From Prevotella sp. E13-27 (GTDB lineage: Bacteria; Bacteroidota; Bacteroidia; Bacteroidales; Bacteroidaceae), in assembly GCF_023217965.1 (NCBI RefSeq), contig NZ_JALPSC010000001.1, forward strand, positions 1,736,001 to 1,800,000: a DNA stretch of 64,000 nucleotides, given 5' to 3'. The notes under the pieces were generated by a model, which worked only from the letters and a program-made list of their open reading frames with translations, had not been told where the DNA came from and did not search any database. This document shows positions 25,448 to 35,200 of the stretch, in pieces. The translations under genes and the position numbers were made by a program. The first letter of the stretch is position 1; each line of letters begins with the position of its first letter.

Positions 25448-27250
25448 ATGAATAATCATATAATAACAAAGAGAATAAAGTCGTCTCTTGTATGGCTCTG
25501 CGGCATCGTTGCTCCCCTCACCTTGGGAGGGGTAGGAGGTGGACTCCTTTCCTCTTGCTCCGACATGCTGGAGACAGACTCTGAGCTGGTGGAGTTTGCT
25601 AATAACAACAAACTCGACAATGCCACTGATACTGTCAACAGTGTTCTTGGTATCATAAACAAGCTGCAGATCATCGCTGACCGCACCGTGCTTCTGGGTG
25701 AGGCTCGTGCTGACCTTATGGTTACCACCGACGCTGCATCATCCGACCTGAAGAACCTTGCAAACTTTGACTTCAGCAAGGACAATAAGTACAATCAGAT
25801 TAGTGACTACTATGCAGTTATCAACAACTGTAACTTCTATATCGAGAATGTCGATACAGCCATGACACGTCGTGGTCGTAGCGTGTTCATGCCGGAGTAT
25901 GCTGTTGTGAAGGCTTATCGTGCATGGACATACATGCAGCTCGCACTTATCTATGGCAAGGTGCCTTTCGTACTGAAGCCTGTCATGACTGAGAAAGAGG
26001 CACAGAACGCCATGAACCAGCAGTATGTTGGCATGAAGGAAATCTGTGACTATTTCATCAGCGACCTTCTGCCTCTCACCGGTATCAACTACCCACGCTT
26101 CGGTAGTGTTGGCGGCTATGACTCAGAGCGTTTCTTCATTCCATTGCGTGTGTTGCTTGCCGACCTCTATCTGTGGCGCGGCTCTCTGACAAATAACAAG
26201 GCTGACTATCGTGAGGCAGCTACATGGTATCACGACTTCCTTACCGACCGTCGTGACCCAATCAAGATGAGCAGCCGCCGTACCACATGGTCTAATTCTA
26301 CTTCGTTGACAAGTCCAAGCTATGGCTACCATGTATTCAACAGTGATGAAATACTCACTTTGATACCCATGGAGAGCCGTATCTTTGAAGGTAACATCAG
26401 CGAGCTGAGAAATATCTATAATTCAACTGAGCAGAATAACTATTACTATCAGATGACACCTTCGAAGGCTATGTTCAGCCTCTCTAAGGCTCAGAACTAT
26501 GTCTATCACGATGAGAATAATCCTGGTACAGACACTATCTATATTCAAAAGACTGGCTTCACAAAAGATGAGTATGCTGGTGACCTGCGCTTCGCGAGCA
26601 ACTATACTCTCAGCTCTTATGGTACTAACAATGAGTACTCTGAGTATAACTCATACCATCAGTCCATTAATAAGGTGTCGAGATCACAGGTGCCCATCTG
26701 CCGTGTAACAATGGTCTATCTGCACTATGCTGAGGCTCTTAACCTTGCAGGACTGCCACAGTCGGCAATGTGTGTCCTGAAGTATGGCATGTGCCAGAAT
26801 GTTACTAAGAAGTATGTCGATGCTATTGAGACTGCCGAGGCTGGTCAGCTCATCTACTTCGACCCACTTGTATATAAGGAGGACAACGGTCAGTCTTATG
26901 GTACAAAGACCTACCAGCGCACTGTCTATGGCATCCACGCTCTCGGTTGTGGTGAGACTCATGCTGATAGCACGTATAACGTGCCTCAGCCTCCTATGGC
27001 TCTGCCTACACGTCAGGATTCTGTTGACTACCAGGTTGCAAAGATTGACAGCATGATCATCGATGAGCTCGCTCTTGAGGGCTCTTTCGAAGGCTATCGC
27101 TTCTACGACCTGATGCGTTACGCTAAGCGTAAGAACGATAACACTATCCTCTCAAATGCTGTCTATGCACGTAAGGCTACCGCCAAGGACGAGATTAAGG
27201 TTGATCTTACCGACGAGAACAACTGGTATCTGCCAATGCCCAAGAAATAA
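25448..27250 (+). CDS. SusD-type glycan-binding lipoprotein (second pair)
   Basis: 600 residues with lipobox LLSSC (Cys37). SusD/RagB features are visible: VVKAYRAWTYMQLALIYGKVPF (about 155-176), [10 protein letters not shown] (about 236-245) and the C-terminal ELALEGSFEGYRFYDLMRYAKRK near 540-562. It is the lid and binding partner of the SusC encoded just upstream. It is the last gene of the seven-gene operon and is followed within 25 bp by a strong terminator. As in the other two proteins, residues 22-37 are encoded by a GC-rich repeat-like segment. Confidence 0.93.
   Translation: MNNHIITKRIKSSLVWLCGIVAPLTLGGVGGGLLSSCSDMLETDSELVEFANNNKLDNATDTVNSVLGIINKLQIIADRTVLLGEARADLMVTTDAASSDLKNLANFDFSKDNKYNQISDYYAVINNCNFYIENVDTAMTRRGRSVFMPEYAVVKAYRAWTYMQLALIYGKVPFVLKPVMTEKEAQNAMNQQYVGMKEICDYFISDLLPLTGINYPRFGSVGGYDSERFFIPLRVLLADLYLWRGSLTNNKADYREAATWYHDFLTDRRDPIKMSSRRTTWSNSTSLTSPSYGYHVFNSDEILTLIPMESRIFEGNISELRNIYNSTEQNNYYYQMTPSKAMFSLSKAQNYVYHDENNPGTDTIYIQKTGFTKDEYAGDLRFASNYTLSSYGTNNEYSEYNSYHQSINKVSRSQVPICRVTMVYLHYAEALNLAGLPQSAMCVLKYGMCQNVTKKYVDAIETAEAGQLIYFDPLVYKEDNGQSYGTKTYQRTVYGIHALGCGETHADSTYNVPQPPMALPTRQDSVDYQVAKIDSMIIDELALEGSFEGYRFYDLMRYAKRKNDNTILSNAVYARKATAKDEIKVDLTDENNWYLPMPKK
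25511..25558 (+). repeat. Repeat-derived coding segment in the second SusD signal peptide
   Basis: Encodes [16 protein letters not shown], the same residues as at 20528-20575, although the rest of the two proteins is unrelated. Confidence 0.8.
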
Positions 27251-27274
27251 ATCAATATTGGATAGGTAATGACT

Positions 27275-27309
27275 AAAGTCGGTGGCTTGCAGCGCAAGCC
27301 ACCGACTTT
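27275..27309 (+). terminator. Terminator of the SusCD operon
   Basis: A perfect 16-bp stem AAAGTCGGTGGCTTGC with GCAAGCCACCGACTTT and a 3-nt loop AGC, followed by CTTATATCTT. It lies 24 bp after the susD stop codon. Confidence 0.9.
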
Positions 27310-27348
27310 CTTATATCTTCAACATTAATAGCCTTTTCCCCTTCGACA

Positions 27349-27409
27349 TTAATTATCATTAATTGGTACGTTAATATGTCGTTAATTAAAAATCTACGAA
27401 GCAATTAAT
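27349..27409. promoter_or_regulatory. AT-rich gap with phased TTAAT repeats
   Basis: The 646-bp gap 27251-27896 holds the terminator, this AT-rich stretch and the regulator promoter, with no ORF. TTAAT occurs at 27349, 27359, 27371, 27382 and 27405, spaced close to one helical turn apart or two. They could be protein-binding sites or a bent-DNA segment. No match to a known operator is claimed. Confidence 0.3.
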
Positions 27410-27835
27410 GGGTAATTATATGGTCAAATTATATGGTAATTGTATGTTTTTTCGAAAAAATTAGATACTTGTCTTTAATTATTCTTTTTGGAAACAGAAA
27501 TCAAACTAAACGAAACATTTGTGATAGCAATATTGTACGGAAAAGCGTAATTTTGCATCAGAAATGTTATTAGTAAAGTGATAGTAAAGAAACACTACGA
27601 TTGGCGAATCGATATAAAGGTGATTTTTTTCATAGTAAACATGTAATTAGTTAGTAGTTGATTTTTTTGTAGCATATTAGTTATGGTAAAACTAATGATA
27701 ACGGTCGCCCGTATGAGATATATCGGTGGCTGTTTTTTTTCTATTTTTACATTATGAAAACGATGAAACAAAAAGAAAAATGAGCTAATAACGAAAGAAA
27801 AGTCCTATAAATGCATTGTTTTAGTTTTTTTTCTT

Positions 27836-27843
27836 TATTTTTG
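27836..27843 (+). promoter_or_regulatory. Predicted -7 box for the hybrid two-component regulator
   Basis: TATTTTTG followed by C, about 54 bp before the ATG at 27897. A TTG-containing stretch near 27816 could serve as a weak -33 element. Confidence 0.55.
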
Positions 27844-27896
27844 CAACACGTTTTTGAGACAAATACATAACTGTTAATAGTCTTACCATAGCTAAA

Positions 27897-30800
27897 ATGA
27901 AAAAACTATTTCTTTTTGTTTTCCTCTCTGTGTTTAGTCATGCTTTTGCACAGACAGGTCATTTCATATCTCCAGATCGTTTCTCAAGTAGTCTTGTATC
28001 TTCCATCTGCCAGGATAATCTCGGTTCCATTTGGGTGGGAACAGACTATGGACTGAACCGCTTCGACGGTTATAATTTCGGAGTCTATCTGCATGATGAT
28101 GCTGACTCCACGTCGCTCTCTGTAAACACCATCACCGTTCTCTTCTCAGACTCGAGCGGTCGCCTGTGGGTGGGCACTAACCGTGGCCTTGACCGTTTTG
28201 ATGAGGCTACCAGCAGTTTCAAGCACTATCGCTTCCCTGAAGGACTCGCACCTCGTGTGTCAAGCATCATACAGCGACGCGATGGCACCATCCTTGTAGG
28301 CACCGCAGGATATGGAGCCTTTTCTATTGGTAAAGATGATAAGCTGACAGCATGTTTCACAAATGCTGAGCAGCCCTATTTCATTCGTTTGTTTGAAGAC
28401 TCTCACGGACGCTTATGGAAAGGCGGCTTCAACGATGTTATCTCTTATTTTGAGGGTGAGAAGGAACATAAGTTCAACTCCACCTGCGGCAATGTGGAGG
28501 CATTCATTGAGCAGGCAGGAGAGATACTCGTGCTTTGCCAGAACGGCATCATGTCTTATCGTGGTAATCAGATTGCGAAGGCAAACATTGACCTAAGTGC
28601 CATTGCCGACAAGGATGTTGTCTTTTCGCGTATAGCTGTCAATGATGAGGGCACTATATATATAGGTACGCGCGGAAGGGGTGTCTATACTATCTCTGCC
28701 GACCGCCGTCTTGTACATGCTGACATCAATACTTCGGGCGTAGATCCCAATACCTCGTCAGTCAACTCCATCTGTTTCGACCGTAATGGAAACCTGTGGC
28801 TTGGACTTCACCGTAAGGGTCTTGTCGTTGTGCCACTACACCCTGTACCATTCTCAGACTGGAGCTTCAGCTCGCAAGGTTATCTCCTTGGCTCAACCAT
28901 CTCGTCTGTATGCGATGGCGATGACGGCATGACATGGTGCACCATTCGCGATATTGGCGTCTATGGGTTCAACAAGAGTGGTCGCATCGTAGCCCATCCA
29001 GCATCACCAGAGGGTGTGGAGTTTATCTTCCGTGACCGCCAACATCGCTTCTGGCTCGGCAGTAATGATGCTATATATGCCTACGACCCCAAGACAGGAC
29101 GCTCACAGCATAAGTTCTCTTTCGAGTGTGATCACTTCAAAGATATGACAAGCGATGATCAGGGACGTATCTATATCTCCACCTTTGCGCGTGGCTTCTG
29201 TATATTCGATCCATCAACGGGTTCTGTGCGTAATCATCATTTCCTTGAGCGTGACTCTGTGCGTGGCTATCTCTGTAACAACTGGGTTATGGGTATGTCG
29301 GCCGACCGTCAGGGACTCATATGGATGGCAACAGCCTCAGGCGTGTCATGTTATGATCCGCGTGTTGATGGCTTCCGTACTCAGGGGTGGAACTCTATCC
29401 TTGACAGAATCAGCTGTTTCGACATCTGCGAACTGCATCGTGGCCGTCTTGCTGATGGCCGTTCTCTCGATGGCAGCATAGCCATTGCTACTGAGGAAGG
29501 ATTGTATCTCTACGACCGGCAGAAGCATAGTGTTGAGCGTTTCCCAGGCAGTGAACAGCTTAACAACAAGATCGTTAGCTATGTAGTACAGTCAAACGAC
29601 GGTGATATATGGTGCTCCACATCGCAAGGTATCTGGCAGTACGACCTTGACCGTCAGGTCTTTGTGGGCCATGTGAGGGGCAACGGACTGTCACAGATGG
29701 AGTTCCTATATGGCATAGGCATGCATACCGATGATGACCGCATCTTCTTCGGTCATAGCGACGGCCTTACCGTCTTCTCTCCTGCAAACGTCAGCGAATA
29801 TCATCCAATGCTCGACTCGTTGCAGCTGTCGGCATTCTTCGTGGGCAACCAGAAAATTGACACGCGCACCGTGCTCAACGATGTTCAAATCACTGAGCGT
29901 CCAGTCAACGAGAGCGATCATTTCACGCTGAGCTATCTCGATAATACCGTGACAATGGCGTTTTCACAGTTCAATTTCGACAATCCGAGTAACGTGCGTT
30001 TCGAGATGCGTGTCGATGATGGCGAGTGGCTTCGCAATGTGGAGGGAAAGAACGATTTCACCCTCAGTCACCTGCATCCAGGCACCTATCGCATATCAGT
30101 GCGTGCGCAGGTGGGCAGTGGCTATACTCCAGAGAAGGTTATCTATATCACCATCCGCGGTCCTTGGTATAAGAGTACTGTAGCTTATGTCATCTATGCG
30201 TTGATTGTAGTGCTGCTCCTTGTTTATATCAACTTCAACTATCGTCGTCGCGCCACTGAGCAGATGAACGAGGAGAAGATGAAGTTCCTCATCAACGCTA
30301 CCCACGACATACGCTCGCCGCTGACGCTTATCCTTGCAGCACTGAAGAAACTGAAGTCTGCACCCGACGATAATGCCCTCGATACCATTGAGCGCAACTC
30401 CCAACGCATACTCAATCTGGTGAACCAGATTCTCGACGTGCGTAAGATTGACAAGCAGCAGATGCATCTGCACTGCAAGCAGACGGAGTTCATAACCTTC
30501 GCGCGCGGTATATATAAGATGTTTGAATTCTCAGCTAAGGAGCGTAACATCACATTCCTGTTCACAACCGATGACGAACAGCTCGACGTGTGGATAGACC
30601 GCAGTCAGTTCGACAAGGTGGTCACCAACCTTCTCTCCAACGCCTTAAAATATACCTACGAAGGCGGCACCATCGAGCTGCGCATTAGCCATGATGAGAA
30701 TCAGATGCAGCTGCAGGTCATCGATAGTGGGGTAGGACTCGACCCTGACAGCCTCAAGCATATCTTCGACCGCTTCTATCAGGGCAACAACTCGCGCCGC

Positions 30801-31820
30801 ATGCACATCGATGGCACAGGCATCGGCCTGAACCTCTGTAAGATGATTGTCGATATGCACCACGGCGAGATACAGGCATCAAACCGTGCCGACGGTCAGA
30901 ACGGTTCTGTCTTTACTGTTACCCTGCCTCTTGGCAATGCTCATCTCAGTGAGGAGGACATTGATCGCGAGGAAGTTGAGGAAATTGTTGCTGATACAAC
31001 GGAGACGAAAGAAGAGGAAAAGCCATCTAAAGCCACCACAATGTCTTCGAAGCGTGGCTCCTCATCGAAGCGCCGTGTGCTCATTGTCGATGATGACCTC
31101 GAGATAGGCCATTATATCTCTACGGAACTGGGCCGTTACTACAAGTTCGGACTTTGTTCTAATGGTAGGGAGGGACTGAAAGAGCTTCTCACCAATGACT
31201 ACGACATCGTTGTCAGCGACGTGATGATGCCTGAGATGGATGGCTTCTCTATGCTTCGCCTGATAAAGACAAACCTGAATATCTCTCATCTACCTGTCAT
31301 AATGCTCACTTCGAAAGCCGATGTGGGCAACCGTCTCGAAGGTCTTGAGCGTGGTGCCGATGCTTTCCTTGCGAAGCCGTTTGACATGGAAGAACTGCAC
31401 ATGGTCATCGAGAACCTCATCCAGGGCCGTCAGCGCCTGAAGGGTAAGTACAGTGGCGCACAGCAGCAGGCCGACAAGGTGGAACAGCCTGAGGTGAAGG
31501 GTAACGACGAGCAGCTCATGGAGCGCATCATGAAAGTCATCAACAAGAACCTCTCCGATAGCGACTTCAACGTGGAGATCCTTACATCCGAGGTAGGCAT
31601 AAGCCGAGCACAGCTGCACCGTAAGATGAAGGAGATGACAGGTCTCTCTACCAGTGAGTTCATACGAAACATCCGCTTGGAGCAGGCAGCACGTCTGCTG
31701 AAGGAGCAGAAGATCAATGTCACTCAGGTGGCATATACCGTGGGTTTCTCTAACCTTGCTCACTTCTCCACTATCTTCCGCAAGCACTTCGGCGTCTCGC
31801 CCTCAGAATACGTCGGCTAG
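27897..31820 (+). CDS. Hybrid two-component system regulator (HTCS) of the PUL
   Basis: 1307 residues joining sensor, kinase and DNA-binding activator in one chain. A signal peptide (about 1-19) leads into a periplasmic two-propeller sensor of Reg_prop repeats (IWVGTDYGLNRFDGYN, LWVGTNRGLDRFDE) and a Y_Y_Y domain (about 680-755). One membrane helix lies near 760-783. The histidine kinase has phospho-acceptor H803 in NATHDIRSPL and a C-terminal ATPase (FDKVVTNLLSNALKYTYEGG, GTGIGLNL). The receiver domain (about 1060-1175) has acceptor D1108 in IVVSDVMMPEMDG. An AraC-type DNA-binding domain occupies about 1210-1307. Such proteins sense oligosaccharides in the periplasm and activate the adjacent PUL. 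The likely targets are the divergent promoters at 10251/10409 and possibly the downstream genes. Confidence 0.95.
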   Translation: MKKLFLFVFLSVFSHAFAQTGHFISPDRFSSSLVSSICQDNLGSIWVGTDYGLNRFDGYNFGVYLHDDADSTSLSVNTITVLFSDSSGRLWVGTNRGLDRFDEATSSFKHYRFPEGLAPRVSSIIQRRDGTILVGTAGYGAFSIGKDDKLTACFTNAEQPYFIRLFEDSHGRLWKGGFNDVISYFEGEKEHKFNSTCGNVEAFIEQAGEILVLCQNGIMSYRGNQIAKANIDLSAIADKDVVFSRIAVNDEGTIYIGTRGRGVYTISADRRLVHADINTSGVDPNTSSVNSICFDRNGNLWLGLHRKGLVVVPLHPVPFSDWSFSSQGYLLGSTISSVCDGDDGMTWCTIRDIGVYGFNKSGRIVAHPASPEGVEFIFRDRQHRFWLGSNDAIYAYDPKTGRSQHKFSFECDHFKDMTSDDQGRIYISTFARGFCIFDPSTGSVRNHHFLERDSVRGYLCNNWVMGMSADRQGLIWMATASGVSCYDPRVDGFRTQGWNSILDRISCFDICELHRGRLADGRSLDGSIAIATEEGLYLYDRQKHSVERFPGSEQLNNKIVSYVVQSNDGDIWCSTSQGIWQYDLDRQVFVGHVRGNGLSQMEFLYGIGMHTDDDRIFFGHSDGLTVFSPANVSEYHPMLDSLQLSAFFVGNQKIDTRTVLNDVQITERPVNESDHFTLSYLDNTVTMAFSQFNFDNPSNVRFEMRVDDGEWLRNVEGKNDFTLSHLHPGTYRISVRAQVGSGYTPEKVIYITIRGPWYKSTVAYVIYALIVVLLLVYINFNYRRRATEQMNEEKMKFLINATHDIRSPLTLILAALKKLKSAPDDNALDTIERNSQRILNLVNQILDVRKIDKQQMHLHCKQTEFITFARGIYKMFEFSAKERNITFLFTTDDEQLDVWIDRSQFDKVVTNLLSNALKYTYEGGTIELRISHDENQMQLQVIDSGVGLDPDSLKHIFDRFYQGNNSRRMHIDGTGIGLNLCKMIVDMHHGEIQASNRADGQNGSVFTVTLPLGNAHLSEEDIDREEVEEIVADTTETKEEEKPSKATTMSSKRGSSSKRRVLIVDDDLEIGHYISTELGRYYKFGLCSNGREGLKELLTNDYDIVVSDVMMPEMDGFSMLRLIKTNLNISHLPVIMLTSKADVGNRLEGLERGADAFLAKPFDMEELHMVIENLIQGRQRLKGKYSGAQQQADKVEQPEVKGNDEQLMERIMKVINKNLSDSDFNVEILTSEVGISRAQLHRKMKEMTGLSTSEFIRNIRLEQAARLLKEQKINVTQVAYTVGFSNLAHFSTIFRKHFGVSPSEYVG

Positions 31821-31927
31821 CTTTGTCTTTTTAAACACCATCGTTGTAGTTTAATACTATATTGTGTACTGAATTGTCGATGAAACCGAACGTTTTTGTT
31901 AGATAAAGAGGGCGAAATAGTCAGAAA

Positions 31928-32011
31928 TTATTAAATCTGCGTCACGGATTATTAAATCTGCGACGCAGATTATGTATTTTGTGACGCAGTTTATTAAATC
32001 TGTGACGCAGA
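31928..32011 (+). repeat. Four tandem 21-bp repeats with an internal dyad
   Basis: Four contiguous 21-bp units (31928, 31949, 31970, 31991) with consensus TTATTAAATCTGYGACGCAGA. Each unit contains TCTGYG-A-CGCAGA or a degenerate form. In the second unit the 13-bp dyad is perfect (31957-31969). The gene-free stretch 31821-32281 also carries the promoter at 32213. Spacing of two helical turns suggests a multimeric protein-binding site about 200 bp upstream of that promoter. Confidence 0.75.
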
Positions 32012-32212
32012 TTTAGTTTTTCCCGTAAGAAGAAGATGCTTTTTGTGACCTTTTTATGCCATTTCTCCGTTAGAATAACGATCATCTTTAGCCTCCAATA
32101 CTCTTGCTAAGTCCCTGCGAAACGCCTTTGTGTCTCATTGTATTACTACTTTGTGATACAAATTGAAAAGAAATTGAGACATGTTGTTATAGTATATATA
32201 GGTGAATTGTAC

Positions 32213-32220
32213 TATCTTTG
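32213..32220 (+). promoter_or_regulatory. Predicted -7 box for the large surface protein gene
   Basis: TATCTTTG followed by CC, about 62 bp before the ATG at 32282. No convincing -33 TTTG is seen at the usual distance. Confidence 0.6.
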
Positions 32221-32281
32221 CCACCAAATTATTATTTATTATAACCTAATTTTCTTTATTTACTAACAAAACTTAAAACTT

Positions 32282-35200
32282 ATGCGAAAAGTTACAAAGT
32301 TATTCATCTTGCTATTCTGCTTGTTTGGCGTGATGAATGCGTCTGCAAAAACCGAAAAGGTTCATGCGACGTTTGAGAATCCCAGCAACACCAATACTAC
32401 TTGGACTGCTGGTACAAAGACCTTCACATGGTCAACAACGTACTACAACCAGCTACGCAACATTGGTTTGCCTTCTGGTGATATTACGAAGTATAAGAAG
32501 CTAGTTGTTGATTGTAGTATGGTTACAGGAACACAGTTCCGTGTTCTTTTCTACAAGGGCGGCTCTAATCTTGTGCTCTATGCTCATGACGGTGTTAATG
32601 AGTTTATCATTGCCGATACGCTGAAGGCAATAGCTCCTAATGATTTCAATGAATACATGAAGGAATGCACAGAGATTTGTCTCTCTGGCGATAACGTAAC
32701 AGCTCCAGGCGAAGCTGTTATCAATGATGTGTATCTTGAAACTTATGATGATGAGGGCGAGAAGGTCTATGCTACTTTTGAGAATCCCAGCAACACCAAT
32801 ACTACTTGGACTGCTGGCACAAAGACCTTCACATGGTCAACAACGTATTACAACCAGCTACGCAACATTGGTTTGCCTTCTGGTGATATTACGAAGTATA
32901 AGAAGCTAGTTGTTGATTGTAGTATGGTTACAGGAACACAGTTCCGCGTTCTTTTCTACAAGGGCGGCTCTAATCTTGTGCTCTATGCTCATGACGGTGT
33001 TAATGAGTTTATCATTGCCGATACGCTGAAGGCTATAGCTCCTAATGATTATAATGAATACATGAAGGAATGCACAGAGATTTGTCTCTCAGGCGATAAC
33101 GTAACAGCTCCAGGTGAAGCTGTCATCAATAGTGTTTATCTAGAGACATATCCTGAGAATGAATCTGTAGAGATTCCTGATATTGTATATGAAGAAGACC
33201 CAGGTATGCCCGAGGGCGACTTTATTAACTTCACTGAGGCATTCCCAAGCCTCCAGCCGAGGATTGGTATTGGTGCTGACACACATCCAATCGTGTTGGG
33301 TAATGGCGAAGTTGTTGTTGGTCAAAGAACAAAGGATGTTATCGCAGACCTCTCTGCATATAGCAAGCTCACCCTTGTTACTTCTCCAAACTTGAAACTT
33401 GTGATCTACATGAACCATGAGGTTGACGCTCAGCAGAATGCTGGTGACTATGCAGCAGCTGATTCTGGTAAATATGTGTTCCTGAATGTTCAGGCTGATG
33501 AAAATGGTATTGCAGAAGTTGACTTGACAAAGTATGCTAAGCAAGATCTTAACTGTATCTGCCTGCCTTGGGATAATAACAACAAGGGTACTGTTTGGTA
33601 TATCTTGCTGACTCAGAAGGCTCCTGCTTTCGAGCCTGCTTATGGCACAATCTGGGAGAATGGTGAGACCATAACTGATGGTGACTACACTCTGATCAGC
33701 CTGAACAAGGGCTATTTCCAGAACTTCGCAAAGGTTGCCGACACTCTGAAGGTTGACTTCGAGGTTGTTGCTGCCGCTCGCGCTGCTCGTAATATTAAGA
33801 AAGGTGAGATCTCATTCTGGGCTGATGGAAACGAGCTGTTCTCACTGGCTAACATCATGGCTGAGGTAAACAATGTTGAGATTGCTCTTACTGAGGAGAT
33901 GATCACTAAGCTGGCTACTGCTGAGCAGGTAACTCTGAAGTACAAGAACATGGCTGTTGCTAAGGTTGCTCTCGTAGAGAAGGTTGTTCCTCCATTCGAG
34001 CCTACCGATGTAACTGCAAAGGTTAATAAGGCTGGTTGGAAGAGTGCTGTTGGCAACGTAGGTGACCTCGGCGATCAGAAGGAGCAGTATCTGACTAACA
34101 CCACAACAAATGGTGAGATTCTCTATCAGACTGTTGAAGGACTTGACAATGGTACATATACCGTTGAGATTATTGCAAACGCTTCTTATACCTCTGGTCG
34201 TGGCTTCGCTTCTGCAGCCCTCGACGGTGAGATTGGCCGCGTAGTTGTTTATGCTGGCGATGTTGAGAAGACTATCCCTGTTGTTTATCAGACAGCACTT
34301 GGTACTAACAATGTTGTTACTTTGGAGAACGTTGTTGTTACCGACGGTACCCTGAAGATGGGTCTCCGCAAGGATATCGAAGGTTCTAACTGGCACACAA
34401 TCCAGATTCAGAAGCTGATGCACGAGAGCCTCGAGGCTAATGCTGATGCCGCTGCTCAGGATGAGTACTGGAAGAACGTAGCTGCTACAGTTGCTGCTTA
34501 TGAGGCATATGCAAATGTTGCAGGTTCTGAGAAGGCTGCCATCGCTGCTGCTGAGACAAAGGCTGCTGCACAGGCTGCTATCGCTCCATTCTATGCTGCT
34601 AAGGCTAGCTATGACGCACTTGTTGACATTATCAACAAGGGTAAGAGTCTTAACATGGACATGACTGAGGCTGAGGCTCTGCTCACAAATGCTGAGACAA
34701 CAGCTGCTCAGGCTGCTGAAAAGGCTGCTGAGCTCGTTCATCCAGTGAACCTGGCTTACAACACTTCTAAGGCTACTGAGGGTGCAGACATGACATTCGT
34801 TATTGTTAACCCAAGCTTCGAGAATGGCACAACAGGTTGGACTTACGAGACAAGTAATGACCATGGCGCTAAGGAAGTTCGCAATGAGACTTATGCAATG
34901 ACAAATGCTGATGGTAACTATCTGTTCAATATCTGGAGCAGTGGTAACCAGATTAGCCAGGTGATTGAAGACCTGCCTAATGGTACTTACAAACTGAAGG
35001 CTGTTGCTGCTACCGACGGTGGACATCAGATCCAGCTCAATGCAAATGACAAGAGCTATAAGATTGATGCTATTGACAAGGGTACTGGCGTTGAAGGCGA
35101 GGTAGAGTTCAAAGTGCTTGATAACAAGGCTACTATTGGTGCTGAAGGTGTTGACAAGTACTGGTATAAAGTCGATAACTTCCGCTTGACCTATGTGAAG

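Noticed and set aside
31928..32011. Possible CRISPR array
   Set aside because: The 21-bp units are contiguous with no unique spacers, and no cas genes are present.
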